A program made the translations under genes and the position numbers. From contig NC_009399.2 of NCBI RefSeq assembly GCF_000002875.2, positions 515,635 through 579,634 on the forward strand: a stretch of DNA of 64,000 nt, written 5' to 3'. Numbering within the stretch: position 1 is the stretch's first letter; the number at the start of each line of letters is the position of its first letter. Shown one piece after another: positions 20,513-30,964 of this stretch. The notes under the pieces were generated by a model. It saw only the letters and a program-made list of their open reading frames with translations. It was not told the DNA's origin and made no database searches. Source of the stretch: Leishmania infantum JPCM5 (Eukaryota > Euglenozoa > Kinetoplastea > Trypanosomatida > Trypanosomatidae).

Positions 20513-23500
20513 GGTTTACGCGTGTGTGTGTGTGTGTGTGCCCTCGAATCGCGCTTCGGTAGGCAAGGCGTGACGATAAGCTGTGGGGATACGTCGAAGC
20601 CGTGCCTTATGTGGATAGAGGGGGTGGGGGTGGGCGCGGGTGCAGGGCCGGAGAAATACAGCCGAGCAGGCGATTTAGAGAAGAGCGGCGCACGAGTGCC
20701 GCCGTGCACAGGCCCGAAACAACAACGCAAGAGCAAAGGAAGGGAGACCAAAGCACGAGGAGCCAAGCGGGCAGGAATCGGCGCGCGCCGTGCGCATCCA
20801 GACGCACACGCACACGCACACGCACACGCACACGCACACGCACACGCACACGCACACGCACACGCACACGCACGAAGAGAGGAGCGCGAGAGGAACGAGA
20901 CGAGAAGAACGCTCAAGCACGTCACTACCACACACACACACACACACACCAAAGCATGTATGTATGCAACCACACAAAGAGATGCGTGTACGCCTGGTGC
21001 GCTGGTCTGTGCGTCTGCCTCTGCGTAGAATCTGTAATGATCAACACAAACAAAGGACCTGAACCGAGCAATCCAACTTGAGCGACTCTGATTCTCTTCC
21101 TGCCGCTTCTCTGCTCGGCACTTCGAAAAACAGCAGCGCTGCGTGTTGCGAAGATGCAACGCGAGCGAAAAGCAAACGCCCTACTCTCGACCCTCTCCGA
21201 ACAAAAAAAAAATAAAAATAAACAAGCGGAGAGTGCACGCGGGTGTGGTGGCCGGTTGCGGCAGCTCCTCTGGCCACTGTGTGTACGTGCTGCCTGCGAG
21301 TACGCGGGACGCTCGAGAGCGGTAACCACCTCACTCGAGCTAAGAAATGCTGTGTTGTGCAGGGAGAGAAGGGGGTGGCGGCTCTGTAAGCGAAGTGCTA
21401 GAGAAGGACAGCAGACCCCCTCTGCTCACTCTCTCGATGCAGTGTGTGTCTGAGCGCCCTCGTCGGTTCGTCTTAGATGGCGAGTTTTTCGGCGTTGGCC
21501 GGTGTTGGCCTTCGACGAGAGGAACAGACAACACGCCACAGCTGAAGGAAGGAGCGCGAAGGTGCACAGAGCGAGAGGCGACCGACCGACCGACGAAGAG
21601 CCACACACACGCAACGCGAACGAACCGTTTCGGGCAAGGCAGATGCTGGTTGGCGGGACGACCGCTCCACCCTCAACCGCAGCGACGGTGGAAACGTCGG
21701 CACTAATAGGAAAAGCCAAAAAGAATGGAAGATGAAGACACAGGGAATGTATACATGAACACGGAGATGCACGTGCCACACCTGCCCTCAACACAGAGAC
21801 GCACGTGCCGAGCCAAGCACGCACCCCTTTCTACTCGGTGACGCCCCACGCACGCACAGGAGGGACAGCGGGAGGTCGAGAAGCACAGAAAGCTAAGCAA
21901 AGAGCCCCAGGAAGGAGAAGAGCGACGAGACAACAGCGGGAGGCGACGACGCGTGTTTCCCCCCTTTTTTGGCAGACGCCGCCCAAACACCGAAAGCAAA
22001 AAGCCCAAGCACAAGAGAGAGAGACGTAAGTGAACGCTGCCAGCAGTGCGCTAAGAGGCACAGGCACAGGCACAGGCGAAAGAGAGATGGCGACCGCGAA
22101 GACACGAGCACAAGCGAAAGACGGGGACAGACAGAGTGGGAGGGTGGGACAGCAAATACGTAGAAAGAAGAAAAGGGAGGGAGGGAGGAGGAGGGGGGGG
22201 GAAGCAGTGATAGAGGGGGAGAAGGGTGGGAGTTAGGGGGGGGGTGACAGTGTTAATAATGACGGGGCTGGTGATGATGCGTAACAACCGCGATGACGTG
22301 GCACAGAGACGCGAACGAACAAACAGACAGGCAAGCCGAAGGAGGGGAGGGGGGGGGAGTGGGCAACGCGCACGCACACCAGCACAACGAGGGAGAGACG
22401 GAGCACCAACAAGCAAAGGATGGCGGCACGAGAAGCGAAAAGCAACGCAACACAACACACCAAGAGAGAGAATGTAACCGAAGTCTTTTCTAGAGAAAAT
22501 ATTAAGACAGAAGAGAACCGTGCGTGTTGGGGTTTCTGCGCGCAGGGATGGGGGAGGGGGAGGGGGAGGGAGGGAGGTGTGTGTGTGTGTGTGGGAGGTA
22601 TGGTGGGTGGATCTCAATGATAGGGAGAAAGAAGGGCAAACAAAAGGAGGAAAAAACGAAAACAAAGAGTAGGTGGTGTATGCGTCTGTGTGCGTCTGAG
22701 GCCGAAGAAGAAAGCGGTGTAGATGGGGGGAGGGGGATGAGGAAAGGCTGTAGATCGCAAGCGGGGAGGAGAGGAGCCTCTGCCTCTTCTGATCGTTTCT
22801 GTGTGCGCGTTCGCCCGCGCCTGCGCGGGGACAAAAAAAAAATGAAGAATGAGGTGCTGCGAGAGCGCGCGAGCGAGTGTCTGTGTGCCGGCGTGCGAGA
22901 GAGAGAGGGAGGTGTTACCGTATGCCTGTGTTTTGCCTTGCCTGCTTATAACGACTGGCGATTTGGTGCTTGTGGTTCTTGCTGGCTGTGGATTGCTATT
23001 CCAGGGTCCTGAAGAGCAGCGGCTCCGACAGCGGAGCGGATGCGCAGAGCAACAGAGAGAGAGATGGTGAGGGTGGGGGTGGGGTGGAGTAAGAAGGATG
23101 AGGAAGGAATACGACAGACATCATGGCGAGGGCGGTGCAGTCATGAAGAGAGAGAGACGGAAGAGACTGAGAAGTGCAGCATCGCAGTTCGCTGTGCGGC
23201 AGCACGGTCTCACTGGCGCTTTTCTGGGCGCGGCCGCGCTCCCCGCCCCGCTGACGCGCATACACACATGCAGCCGTTGCTTCTATCCGTGCGTCGGTGG
23301 CGACAGCAAAGAGAAGTTTTCCGTCCTTCGCCTTTGCGCGTGGGACAGCTTGGGAGAGGGGGTAGCCCGTGAGCAAGCAGCTCGGGAATATACCCCTCCC
23401 CCTCCCCGCCACACAGAGAGAAGGCCAGCCTCGCTGCTGCCTCTCGGTGCGACTTCTTGCAGGCGCATGCGGTCTTTCTTGTGTTCGCTGCTGTTGTTGG

Positions 23501-24023
23501 CGTTCGTGTGGCACAAGGGATGGCGGCAATTGACGTCCTTCGGGCGTTCAGTGGAGAACGCACGCGCTCATACCACGGTGTTACACCGTCGTGCCACACA
23601 CGCGTGAGAGCGTTGCTAGACGAGTCGAGTTGCCGCAGTCTCGGGAGCCCCCCCCCCCCACACACACACACTGTACATGAGACGTTTTCGTCGCCGTCTT
23701 TTCTGGAGGGAGGAATGAGGGCTGCCTGGAACGATGTCGCTGCGCCCGCTGGTGGCACACACAGGCACGAGTGGGGTGTAGCTAGACTGCTGCAAAGGCG
23801 AGCTGCACGGATCCGATCTGCCACTTTTCTTGCGATTCGCCCCCACCTTCGTTGTCTCTTATACATCGACAGAAGGCGGGAGGGCACACAAACAAGGAAA
23901 CAAGCGTGCACACAGCAGCAGCAGCAGTACACCAACGAAGGAGCTCACACAGAGAGACCACAAGGACCAAAGCCGCTTCTCTCGCTCCTCGGGGTCTGCG
24001 GTGTCGGATCGTCGATAAAGAGC
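20513..24023. other. 3.5 kb gene-free spacer rich in microsatellites
   Basis: This is the longest gap in the window. I find no frame with recognisable coding character. It holds TG (20522-20540), a hexamer array (20803-20873, listed separately), CA (20931-20949) and CA (23660-23671) tracts, long purine-rich tracts (about 22155-22250 and 22545-22590) and several A-runs (21203-21222, 22831-22840). It must contain the 3' UTR of the upstream actin-related gene and the EIF4G2 5' region. Confidence 0.55.
20803..20873. repeat. CGCACA hexamer tandem array
   Basis: About 12 near-perfect copies of the 6-bp unit CGCACA (TGTGCG on the transcribed strand) lie about 290 bp upstream of the EIF4G2 ATG. Likely length-variable by slippage. 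Confidence 0.9.
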
Positions 24024-25346
24024 TTAAAAGCAGCTGCGCACCACAGCCATGGATCCCACCTCGTTGTAGTCGGCCTTCGTCACCCACAACGCCTGCGCCG
24101 CCGGCAGCGATGCCCAGATAGAGCCACCCACAAAGGCGGCATCGCGCCGCTCGACATCCGCGTACACGCGTGCGCTACCGACGCTGTGGATGCCGCCGGT
24201 GCTGGCCAGGCAGGTTTGCACGTCAGACTCCACGCGCTGCGTCAGTCCGCGCAACAGCGAGGCACCGCCGCTAACGACGATATGGGAAGCGAACGTGGGC
24301 AGCAGGTCATGATCGCAGCGCTGCATGGCGTCCACGACTAGCTCGGGGATAGACACTGGCGTTTGTGTCGTGCGCAGCAACACCTCATCGACAACGGTGG
24401 ACTGGTCGCGCAGTTGCTGCAGCGCCGGGGAAAGGGATGGCTGGAAGTAGCATTCGCCGGGGATGAACCGAGCGGCGCCGCTGATGGGCAGAGCGGTGCC
24501 GTCGGGCAGTACGCACTCCTCCCGGTACCGATCCTCTTCGCCGTGCGGGCTTCCCGGCGGCGAGCCACTGCTGGGGCTGCCCATCCCAATGCCGACACGG
24601 CTGATCTCAGAAAAGGCCTGCGCGTCCTCGGCCACGGTGCAGTGGCGCTCCTTGATGTATTCCCACATGCTTTCTCGCTGTGTTGGTGTCATGCTCCCCA
24701 GCACCGACACGTGCGTGGTCGCTACGCCAGACATGAGAGAGGTGAAGTGCCGGGTGAGGTCCGCGCCGCCAACGTCGAGGCAGTGCGTTGCGTGAAACAG
24801 CGAAAGCCCTTGGAAGACTGGCGCGACGTGGCTCTGATCGTGGCCCAGTTCCACGGCTAAGCCGGTGCCCAGCCCGGACGCGTAGAGGGACAGCACCGGG
24901 CTCAAGGCAAAGCTGGTGGCGACGACGTGGTGGGTCTCGAAGAGGACCTCGGCGATCTTCTGCCGCTGATGCGTAGGCACGAGCGCCTTCTCCGTTACCA
25001 GCAGCGGGGTGCTGTTCTCTACGTTCTCGAGGTCCAGTATCCGGGCGACGCGGCTCAGGAGCTCCTCGTACCCCTCCCAGTCTACAATGACGCCGTTCTC
25101 CAGCACCGTCGTCGCAGCGGCGGGGTCATCAACGTGGTCCAGCACATCACAGGCGTCCGAGAAGGTTGCTTTGCCCTTCACGACGCATGTGCGCTGCCGC
25201 ATGCGCGGCACCGTGTCCCCTGCAAACCCGAGCCGCGTCGTGTGACTGCCCATGTCCAGCACCGCGGCGTTCGTGTGGAGCACGCTCGCCTCATCAGGAA
25301 GAGGCACATTGCGCAGCACCTTGACCGTGTTGAGGGGTATGTTCAT
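24024..25346 (-). CDS. Divergent actin-related protein
   Basis: This 440-residue protein has the actin fold signatures. Phosphate loop 1 resembles actin (LDMGSHTTRLGFAGD, about 30-44), GVIVDWEGYEELL (85-97) matches the actin subdomain I/III link, VVSGGASLLRGL matches the adenosine motif, and the C terminus RSCF recalls actin RKCF. Phosphate loop 2 is degenerate: actin DSGDGVTH is here ELGHDQSH (166-173). A Gly/Ser/Pro-rich insert (about 285-305) interrupts the later part. I cannot assign it firmly to an ARP subfamily. An ARP4-like nuclear role is possible but unproven. The open frame continues upstream to 25517, but the added residues are low-complexity, so I start at the ATG at 25346 (MNIPLN). 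A second actin-related gene lies 10 kb away on the same strand. Confidence 0.82.
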   Translation of the reverse strand: MNIPLNTVKVLRNVPLPDEASVLHTNAAVLDMGSHTTRLGFAGDTVPRMRQRTCVVKGKATFSDACDVLDHVDDPAAATTVLENGVIVDWEGYEELLSRVARILDLENVENSTPLLVTEKALVPTHQRQKIAEVLFETHHVVATSFALSPVLSLYASGLGTGLAVELGHDQSHVAPVFQGLSLFHATHCLDVGGADLTRHFTSLMSGVATTHVSVLGSMTPTQRESMWEYIKERHCTVAEDAQAFSEISRVGIGMGSPSSGSPPGSPHGEEDRYREECVLPDGTALPISGAARFIPGECYFQPSLSPALQQLRDQSTVVDEVLLRTTQTPVSIPELVVDAMQRCDHDLLPTFASHIVVSGGASLLRGLTQRVESDVQTCLASTGGIHSVGSARVYADVERRDAAFVGGSIWASLPAAQALWVTKADYNEVGSMAVVRSCF

Positions 25347-26011
25347 GTCGGCTGCTGTTGCGATCGATGCTTGACACTTGTCTCTAAATCTCCGCTTGTG
25401 AGGGTTTTCAGCTTCTGTGTACGGGCACGCTTGTGTGCCTCGGCGGCGGGCGGGAGCGAATGGAAGCGACTTTGAGGGGCGGCGGACCGCTGCGGCGACG
25501 GGAGGGGGGGGGGGCACACATCGCGACAGTTCCGTTCATTGGAAGTGCAGGGGCGAGCCTAGCGCAGAGACCCACATGGGATGCAGGAGCGCACGAAACG
25601 CTGTGCGAGGAGCCCACGCCGAGAGCGGGAGCGGCCGCAACATTGGCAGCGTCAGCAGACGCGCCGGCGGATGGTGCGCGGACCCAGGGCCGCGCGTGCA
25701 TTGCTGGCGCCCTCTGCCTCTCTCTTCGTGAACGCAACGGCTCAGAGAGCATAAGGCGAGACAGACAGACAGGCAGAGAGACGGCCACCATATACACAGT
25801 GGCACAGGCCGACAGACACGGACGTGGCACTCACGATGTCGTTGATGGGTCGCGGTGGTGGCTGGCGGTTTCGGGGGTGGGGGTGGAATACTGTACAGCG
25901 GAAATGCATCACAGGAGGGCGAGAAAGAGAGACGCAGCTTCAGACGGAGGGGGCGCGAGTCGGGGCTTTGGCGTATGTGCGCCGCGCTGCTTCTTTGCCC
26001 TCGAGAGTGGT
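25347..26011. other. Spacer between calyphosin-like gene and actin-related gene
   Basis: No gene is seen here. It contains a G-run (25503-25513) and is otherwise unremarkable. The part next to 26011 is the expected 3' UTR of the calyphosin-like gene. Confidence 0.5.
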
Positions 26012-27127
26012 TTACTTCGACTGGCCGCGCCGCGTCACCAGCGGGTCGGCCAGCATCTGCTCTGCCTTGTCGAAGGGGACGTACGTTTGCTGCATCGTCG
26101 TTGCCATGATGTCGGGTCTGTTGAGCGGCGGCAGCGGCTCCACGTAGGGGTGTTCGCGCTGCAGGTGGCTGTAGTTGTAGGACTTGGAGGAGACGCCCAG
26201 CTCCAGATTCAGTGCATCCTTCACGTAGCGAGGGCCGTCTAGCGCGAGTGGGTCGCCGTCCGGACCCCACTCGCGCGCCGTTTCGTCCAACGCTGGACGC
26301 GTCGCGTCGTCAGCAGCCCACGACTGCAGCACATGCGTGACGAAGGCCTCGTCCGTAGCAAACTGTGGGCTGACGCCGGCGTAGAAGGCAAGGTACTCAG
26401 CGTACGAGACACGGTCTGCTGCCTCGCCAGATTCACCGTCGGCACCGCCAGCGGCAGCGTTGGTTTTCGCCATAAAGCCGCCCCTGCGGTCCATCATCGA
26501 GGTCATGTATGCCTCCTTGAGATGCTCACGGACTCCGTCAGCACCGCCGAAGGTCGACTGCAGCGCGCCTCCCACAGGAGGCGAGGAGGAGGTCATGGCA
26601 ACCATGTCGTGGGCAGCACCGTCTGCAGGGCTTCCCAGGTCGCCTGCCGCAGCATATGCTCTCCCGGCCGCCACCGCTGCAAACGTGGAGAGAAGGAGTT
26701 CACGCGAGACATTCCCACCCGCGCCGTTGCGCTTCTCCAGGGATTGCCACGCCTTCTTGACGGCGCGCAGCCGACGCTCGTTGAGGCCGGTGAGATGCCG
26801 CGTAAAGGTTTCGCCGCTGATGAAGCCGGAGCCGTGGTCGTCGAAGGCGCGGCACAGATACGCAGCCTCGAAAGGGGTCAGCTCAACGCCGTAGTCCTGC
26901 AGAAAGAGCAGGAGTTGCGCGTGACTGAGGCCGACATCCGTGCACGAGGACCCGGAGTCGGTGCTTGTCGTTTGGCGCTGCTGACGAGCGGCGACCGCCT
27001 CGCGTGCGTTGAAGTCGATGAGGACCTTCACTAAGCCACCAGTGCCGCCGTGGCGCAGCAGTACATCTTTCACGCGCCGCTTGAAGACGACGTCTTCGCG
27101 AATTGTGTTGTTGTTCAGCGATGGCAT
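26012..27127 (-). CDS. Calyphosin-like EF-hand protein
   Basis: This 371-residue protein has calyphosin-family organisation. A segment near residues 90-140 (ELTPFEAAYLCRAFDDHGSG, then FISGETFTRHLTGL) matches the central EF-hand pair, and a late segment (VSYAEYLAFYAGVSPQFATD, about 255-275) matches the last EF-hand region of CAPS/CAPSL proteins, where an 'EFxxYYSGVSxxxxTDEEF' pattern is typical. The best-preserved loop, DDHGSGFISGET, lacks Asp at position 3 and Glu at position 12, so calcium binding may be weak or lost. CAPSL-type proteins are common in ciliated organisms, so a flagellar role is plausible but inferred. The start at 27127 (MPSLNNNT) is chosen because residues upstream of it are unstructured and outside the family alignment. 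Confidence 0.75.
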   Translation of the reverse strand: MPSLNNNTIREDVVFKRRVKDVLLRHGGTGGLVKVLIDFNAREAVAARQQRQTTSTDSGSSCTDVGLSHAQLLLFLQDYGVELTPFEAAYLCRAFDDHGSGFISGETFTRHLTGLNERRLRAVKKAWQSLEKRNGAGGNVSRELLLSTFAAVAAGRAYAAAGDLGSPADGAAHDMVAMTSSSPPVGGALQSTFGGADGVREHLKEAYMTSMMDRRGGFMAKTNAAAGGADGESGEAADRVSYAEYLAFYAGVSPQFATDEAFVTHVLQSWAADDATRPALDETAREWGPDGDPLALDGPRYVKDALNLELGVSSKSYNYSHLQREHPYVEPLPPLNRPDIMATTMQQTYVPFDKAEQMLADPLVTRRGQSK

Positions 27128-27656
27128 TTCTTTTTCGTGCTCGCGCGAATGCTCGGAGAAAACGGGGCGGCGGTGCGGGGAGCCGAGGTGCAGAGACTCA
27201 GCTGCGGATAGGCGTGACGACGTACGTCTGCGCGTGTGCTGCAATGCAAGCTTGTGTGCACGTTGGCGTGAGTAGCGGCGAAGGCTGCGAGAGAAGGGGC
27301 AAGAGAGGGAGAGTCGAGGCACAGGAAGAAGACAATCGACGTGCGGACAACGAGCGCGTAAAGACGTCTACCTGAGGTGTGCCCTGTAGACGAGTTGATG
27401 CGTTTCCAGTGATGCAGGGCACACGAGAACGGCGTCTCTTCGAGGTCTTACAGCGAAGCTGACGTGTGCAGCAGAGGAAAGAGCAGAGGGTCGGATGGCA
27501 AAGCAGCGGCAACGACACTGCCCCAAAGACCAACGCAGGGCGGTGGCATACGGCGACGCGCCCCCATACAACAAATCGGCACAGCAGCGCTACTAGAGAG
27601 GCACCCTCATACGCAGGTGTGTGTGTGTGTGTGTGTGGAGGCAAAGAAAGTGGGCA
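27128..27656. other. Spacer between phosphatase and calyphosin-like genes
   Basis: No gene is seen. A TG tract at 27617-27636 lies just beyond the phosphatase stop codon. The rest has no recognised element. Confidence 0.5.
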
Positions 27657-28769
27657 TCAACCGGCGAAGTAGCTGTGCAGGAAGTCCGCGCGGTGGGCGT
27701 GGAACGCGTTCCACTGTCGTCGGTAGAGCGGCGAGCGTTCGAAGAAGTTGAAGTTGCTCAGCGCTGCATCCACCGGCGGACGCGGCGTTCCTGCCGACTT
27801 GCACGCTGCACAAGGTGTTCGCTCGTCAGGGCTAGACATGCCTGCAGAGCCGCCGTGCATTGCCTCGATGGCAGAGCGATGGGAGTGGCAGCACTGCACA
27901 AAGGCCTCCAGCACGTCTAGCAAACGCACAACGACGTCGTCGACGTCTACGCGGCCGAGCATCGCACGCCCGCTCGAGATGCAGCCACCTCTTCTGTCAA
28001 GATCCATGCCGATGACATCGCAGAGGCTGCCAGTCGGCGGCACGCGAAAGCAATCATCTGCTGCACATGCCACTGCGTCGGCGTAGTACGGCGGGACCAG
28101 CACCCCATGCCCGGTGCTCAGTTCCGTGACGCGGAAGTTCACGCAGTGATCATCGACGAGCAACGTGGTGAGGGGGCTGGGCAACACGAAGATCGTCTTG
28201 CGCCACTCGAGGGATGCTGTGGCTTCCCCTAGCTGCCGCTGATCAGCGGGGCTGCCCTCAGATAGGAAGCCAGGGGATGGGTTCAGCCAATGCATTGCCT
28301 CAAACCTGCCTCGCACACAGTGTTCCCCACCGAAGAGTTCGTGAAAGACTTCCTGATGGCGAAACTCGTGCAACGGCTCGCCCTTGGACTGTGCGAGGGC
28401 TGGCAGCAGCACCTGATACGCAATGGCGGCGCAGTAGGCGGCGCTCTGACGCGTGTAAAGGGACACATGCACCTGCGTCTCGCTGGTGTCCAGCGAGCGA
28501 TCCAGCAGCACGTGTGACAGGAATGGTACAACATGAGGCCGAAGCTGCACGTGAGTGACGCGGCCGCCAACGTAGTTCAGCGGCCACCACCCCCGCGCAC
28601 TCGCTGGCGGCAGTGAAGCGCTGCTGCACCTCGTGGTGTCCGAGTTGTCGCCCGCTACATGCCTGTAGATGGGATGCACTAGCGTGTGGTCAATGTCGAC
28701 CAGAAAGTGCACCGGCAGACGAGCGGCAGGGCGATGCATGAGGGCGGGGGCGGGGCCGCTGCTGCGCAT
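27657..28769 (-). CDS. FCP1-like HAD-family phosphatase
   Basis: This 370-residue protein is built around an FCP1/SCP (NIF) domain of the haloacid dehalogenase superfamily. The nucleophile motif is VDIDHTLVHP (Asp25 and Asp27 of the DxDxT pair). LRPHVVPFLSHVL and the later YTRQSAAYCAAIA match FCP1-type 'LRPGLxxFL' and 'YTxxxxxYA', and LLVDDHCVNF supplies the acidic 'DD' motif. The core therefore looks catalytic. FCP1 proteins remove phosphates from RNA polymerase II tails or other phosphoproteins. Trypanosomatid pol II lacks heptad repeats, so the substrate here is open. The open frame reaches 28829 but begins with GTG; the first ATG is at 28769. Another ATG at 28739 is possible. Confidence 0.78.
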   Translation of the reverse strand: MRSSGPAPALMHRPAARLPVHFLVDIDHTLVHPIYRHVAGDNSDTTRCSSASLPPASARGWWPLNYVGGRVTHVQLRPHVVPFLSHVLLDRSLDTSETQVHVSLYTRQSAAYCAAIAYQVLLPALAQSKGEPLHEFRHQEVFHELFGGEHCVRGRFEAMHWLNPSPGFLSEGSPADQRQLGEATASLEWRKTIFVLPSPLTTLLVDDHCVNFRVTELSTGHGVLVPPYYADAVACAADDCFRVPPTGSLCDVIGMDLDRRGGCISSGRAMLGRVDVDDVVVRLLDVLEAFVQCCHSHRSAIEAMHGGSAGMSSPDERTPCAACKSAGTPRPPVDAALSNFNFFERSPLYRRQWNAFHAHRADFLHSYFAG

Positions 28770-29397
28770 AGTCGTCTTACGTCTCTGTGTAGGTATGCGC
28801 ACGTCTGTGAGATACGCGGCGTAGCTCACCGCAGGGCCCTTGGTTCGGGAAAGGTGATTACATCGTTTTTACGGTGAAGCACACGCGCACTCACGCGTCA
28901 GTATTGCCATTGCAGGCAATGCGAACAGGAAGGTGGGAGGAGTGCGTGAGGGGGAGGGGAGCAGGGTGTTGGTAGGCTTGCAGGAATCTTCTGTGAGCAT
29001 GGCGAGGCGAGGCGGTGGTGTGATCGATAACTACAGCCGCGCAGAGGCGGTGATACACGCCCACGTCTCGGGCTCGAGTTGCAGCTGCCCTCGTACGCCA
29101 ACATGCGTCTCTCGCTGTCACCTACCCTGTCTTGGCCGCGGCATGACGCCCACGGTGGGGCAGCACACCGTGTGCTCGCCCTCCCGTTTCGCCTCCTATC
29201 CACGCTCGGACCTTCAGCATTCTGTTCTGCGTCGCTTGTGTGCCTTCCACAACAAGGGGGCTTCAGCGATGGCAACCAAAGGATTCCAACAAGCAACACA
29301 AGCGACTTCCTTCACGCCCACTGCCAGCGCCGACGTTCGCCGGCAGAGAGGGGGGAGAAGGAGGGGGCTGCCAACTCGGCCTCCCAGTTGGCGGTTT
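28770..29397. other. Spacer between coiled-coil protein and phosphatase genes
   Basis: No gene is seen. The sequence is mixed rather than microsatellite-like. It could include a decayed repeat, but I could not match it to the 640-bp element. Confidence 0.45.
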
Positions 29398-30309
29398 TCA
29401 ATCATCGGCACCGCTGCTGGTGCTGCTGCCGCACTCAAAGTCGTCACTGTAATCAGAGGAGGCGATATCGCCGCGATTTCCATACTTCTCTTGCTGCTGC
29501 TCCTCAGGCGCCGAGTCGTCGTCGTTGGCACCGTCACCGTCCACTTGACGCAGCCAGGCTGGCTCTGCGTTGTGGACGTCGCGGCCCGCCTCAGTCGCGC
29601 CGCTGTTGCTCATGAAAGGAAGCTCGAGGGCGCTGAGGGCAGCGAGCATCGCGGCGTGGCCGGCCTCCTGCCGAGATGCGGACACGGCGAGAAGGGCGGT
29701 CATCGCAGTACTTCTCGGCGGGAACGGCACATCCGGTGGCGAGGAGGTGGTGCTCCCGGCGTTCGTCAAGCCGGATTCGTCAGCCTCCTTCTTTCTCTTC
29801 GCCATCGATGAGCGTGATGCGAGCGTCGACGCCGGAAGAGTGTGCGGTGGCTCGGCGACCGCAGCCAGCTGCGCCTCCACGCCGCTGTGAAAGATGCGAG
29901 CCAGCGGATCGGCGCTAGCGTCGGCATCGCCAGCGGCATTCTGGGGTGTCAGTGACGGCGCGGAAGTCGGCGCCACATCGTCTCCCGCGGTCGCTGCCGG
30001 TGCAGCAGCCTCACTGTGGGCCTGCTGAAGTTTGTGGAGACTCGTCTCCACCTGACGCACAAGTTGCTCCACCGAGCCAGGCGACTCGATCGAGTCGTTG
30101 GCCGCCAGTAATCGCCGAGTGTGGCGCAGCAGCGCCTCTCTCGCTGCTTGGCGCGCGCGCAGGAGACGTACATGGGCCTCCTGCGCCTCGACTGCCTGCC
30201 GCAGAGCCTGGACGGTGCTGGCGGCCGGGGCATCGACGTCTTGCGGCTCGGGCAGTGGTGGCGTTGGCGGCGAGCCGCGGTCGCGCTGCGGCGGAGACGC
30301 CGACACCAT
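29398..30309 (-). CDS. Hypothetical coiled-coil protein
   Basis: This 303-residue protein has no family that I recognise. After a Pro-rich start (residues 1-25) there is a predicted coiled coil (about 30-110: TVQALRQAVEAQEAHVRLLR, then LVRQVETSLHKLQQAHSE). The rest is Ala/Pro/Ser-rich and ends in an acidic tail (GDGANDDDSAPEEQQQ, then DYSDDFECGSS). The motif SDYSDDF close to the C terminus is the sort of short acidic peptide seen in centrosomal and flagellar proteins, but that is only an impression. The listed start at 30309 is the first ATG; the frame extends to 30327 through a GTG. Confidence 0.65.
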   Translation of the reverse strand: MVSASPPQRDRGSPPTPPLPEPQDVDAPAASTVQALRQAVEAQEAHVRLLRARQAAREALLRHTRRLLAANDSIESPGSVEQLVRQVETSLHKLQQAHSEAAAPAATAGDDVAPTSAPSLTPQNAAGDADASADPLARIFHSGVEAQLAAVAEPPHTLPASTLASRSSMAKRKKEADESGLTNAGSTTSSPPDVPFPPRSTAMTALLAVSASRQEAGHAAMLAALSALELPFMSNSGATEAGRDVHNAEPAWLRQVDGDGANDDDSAPEEQQQEKYGNRGDIASSDYSDDFECGSSTSSGADD

Positions 30310-30964
30310 TGAAAGCGTTCCGTGCACCTGCAGCTCTGCGCGAGACGATGTCGCGTCCCTCCTCTATGGCTGCGCGTGCGTTCGTCTTTCGCTGACAGCT
30401 CACGAGCGAGGGGGTGTCAGATATGAGTGAAGACTGTGCGACGAGGGTGCACATCCGACATAGGTGGAGTGGGGGACACCACACACACACACCAGCACCA
30501 AAGCCGCGTCCAGCAGTGCTCCCCCCCATCAGAGACATCAACGGGAGGTGGAAGGAGCCCCCTCCCGTCGGGGTCATCACCACGTCAACGCAAGGGGGAC
30601 ACGCGCCATCAAATGCGTAGAGAAAAGAGGGAAGAGGCGGGCAGGACGGTGGCGGGAGGGACACAGGGAGGGGGGAGGGCGAAGGGGCGAGCGGCAGGAG
30701 AGCGCCAAGACACCCGCACATGCGCCCTAGCATGGGGGACGAGCTCACGTACAGCAGCGGAGGCGCGCGCGTGAATGCGCTTATGCGTGCGTCTCGTAGG
30801 AGAGTTGCTGTGCGCGTCCATCAAGTGGATGGCACTGCAGAGGCAAGGCGGTAGTCGTTATCACCATCACGCGGCCTTTGGAAAGGAGGGAGAGCTGGAG
30901 CGAGGGAGGGAAGGGGGCGTGTGCGCACGCTTAGGCACGCGCGCTGTTGCCGTCGCCGCAGTCG
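30310..30964. other. Spacer between TBC protein and coiled-coil protein genes
   Basis: No gene is seen. This is GC-rich with purine runs (30605-30690) and a short CA tract at 30480-30490. Confidence 0.5.

Noticed and set aside
20257..21159. 300-codon minus-strand frame overlapping the EIF4G2 start
   Set aside because: It is read through the hexamer array and CA tracts, giving Ala-Cys repeats, and it overlaps a real gene.
28900..29250. Possible degenerate SIDER element in the spacer near 29 kb
   Set aside because: Only short scattered matches to the 640-bp repeat were seen by eye, not enough to call.
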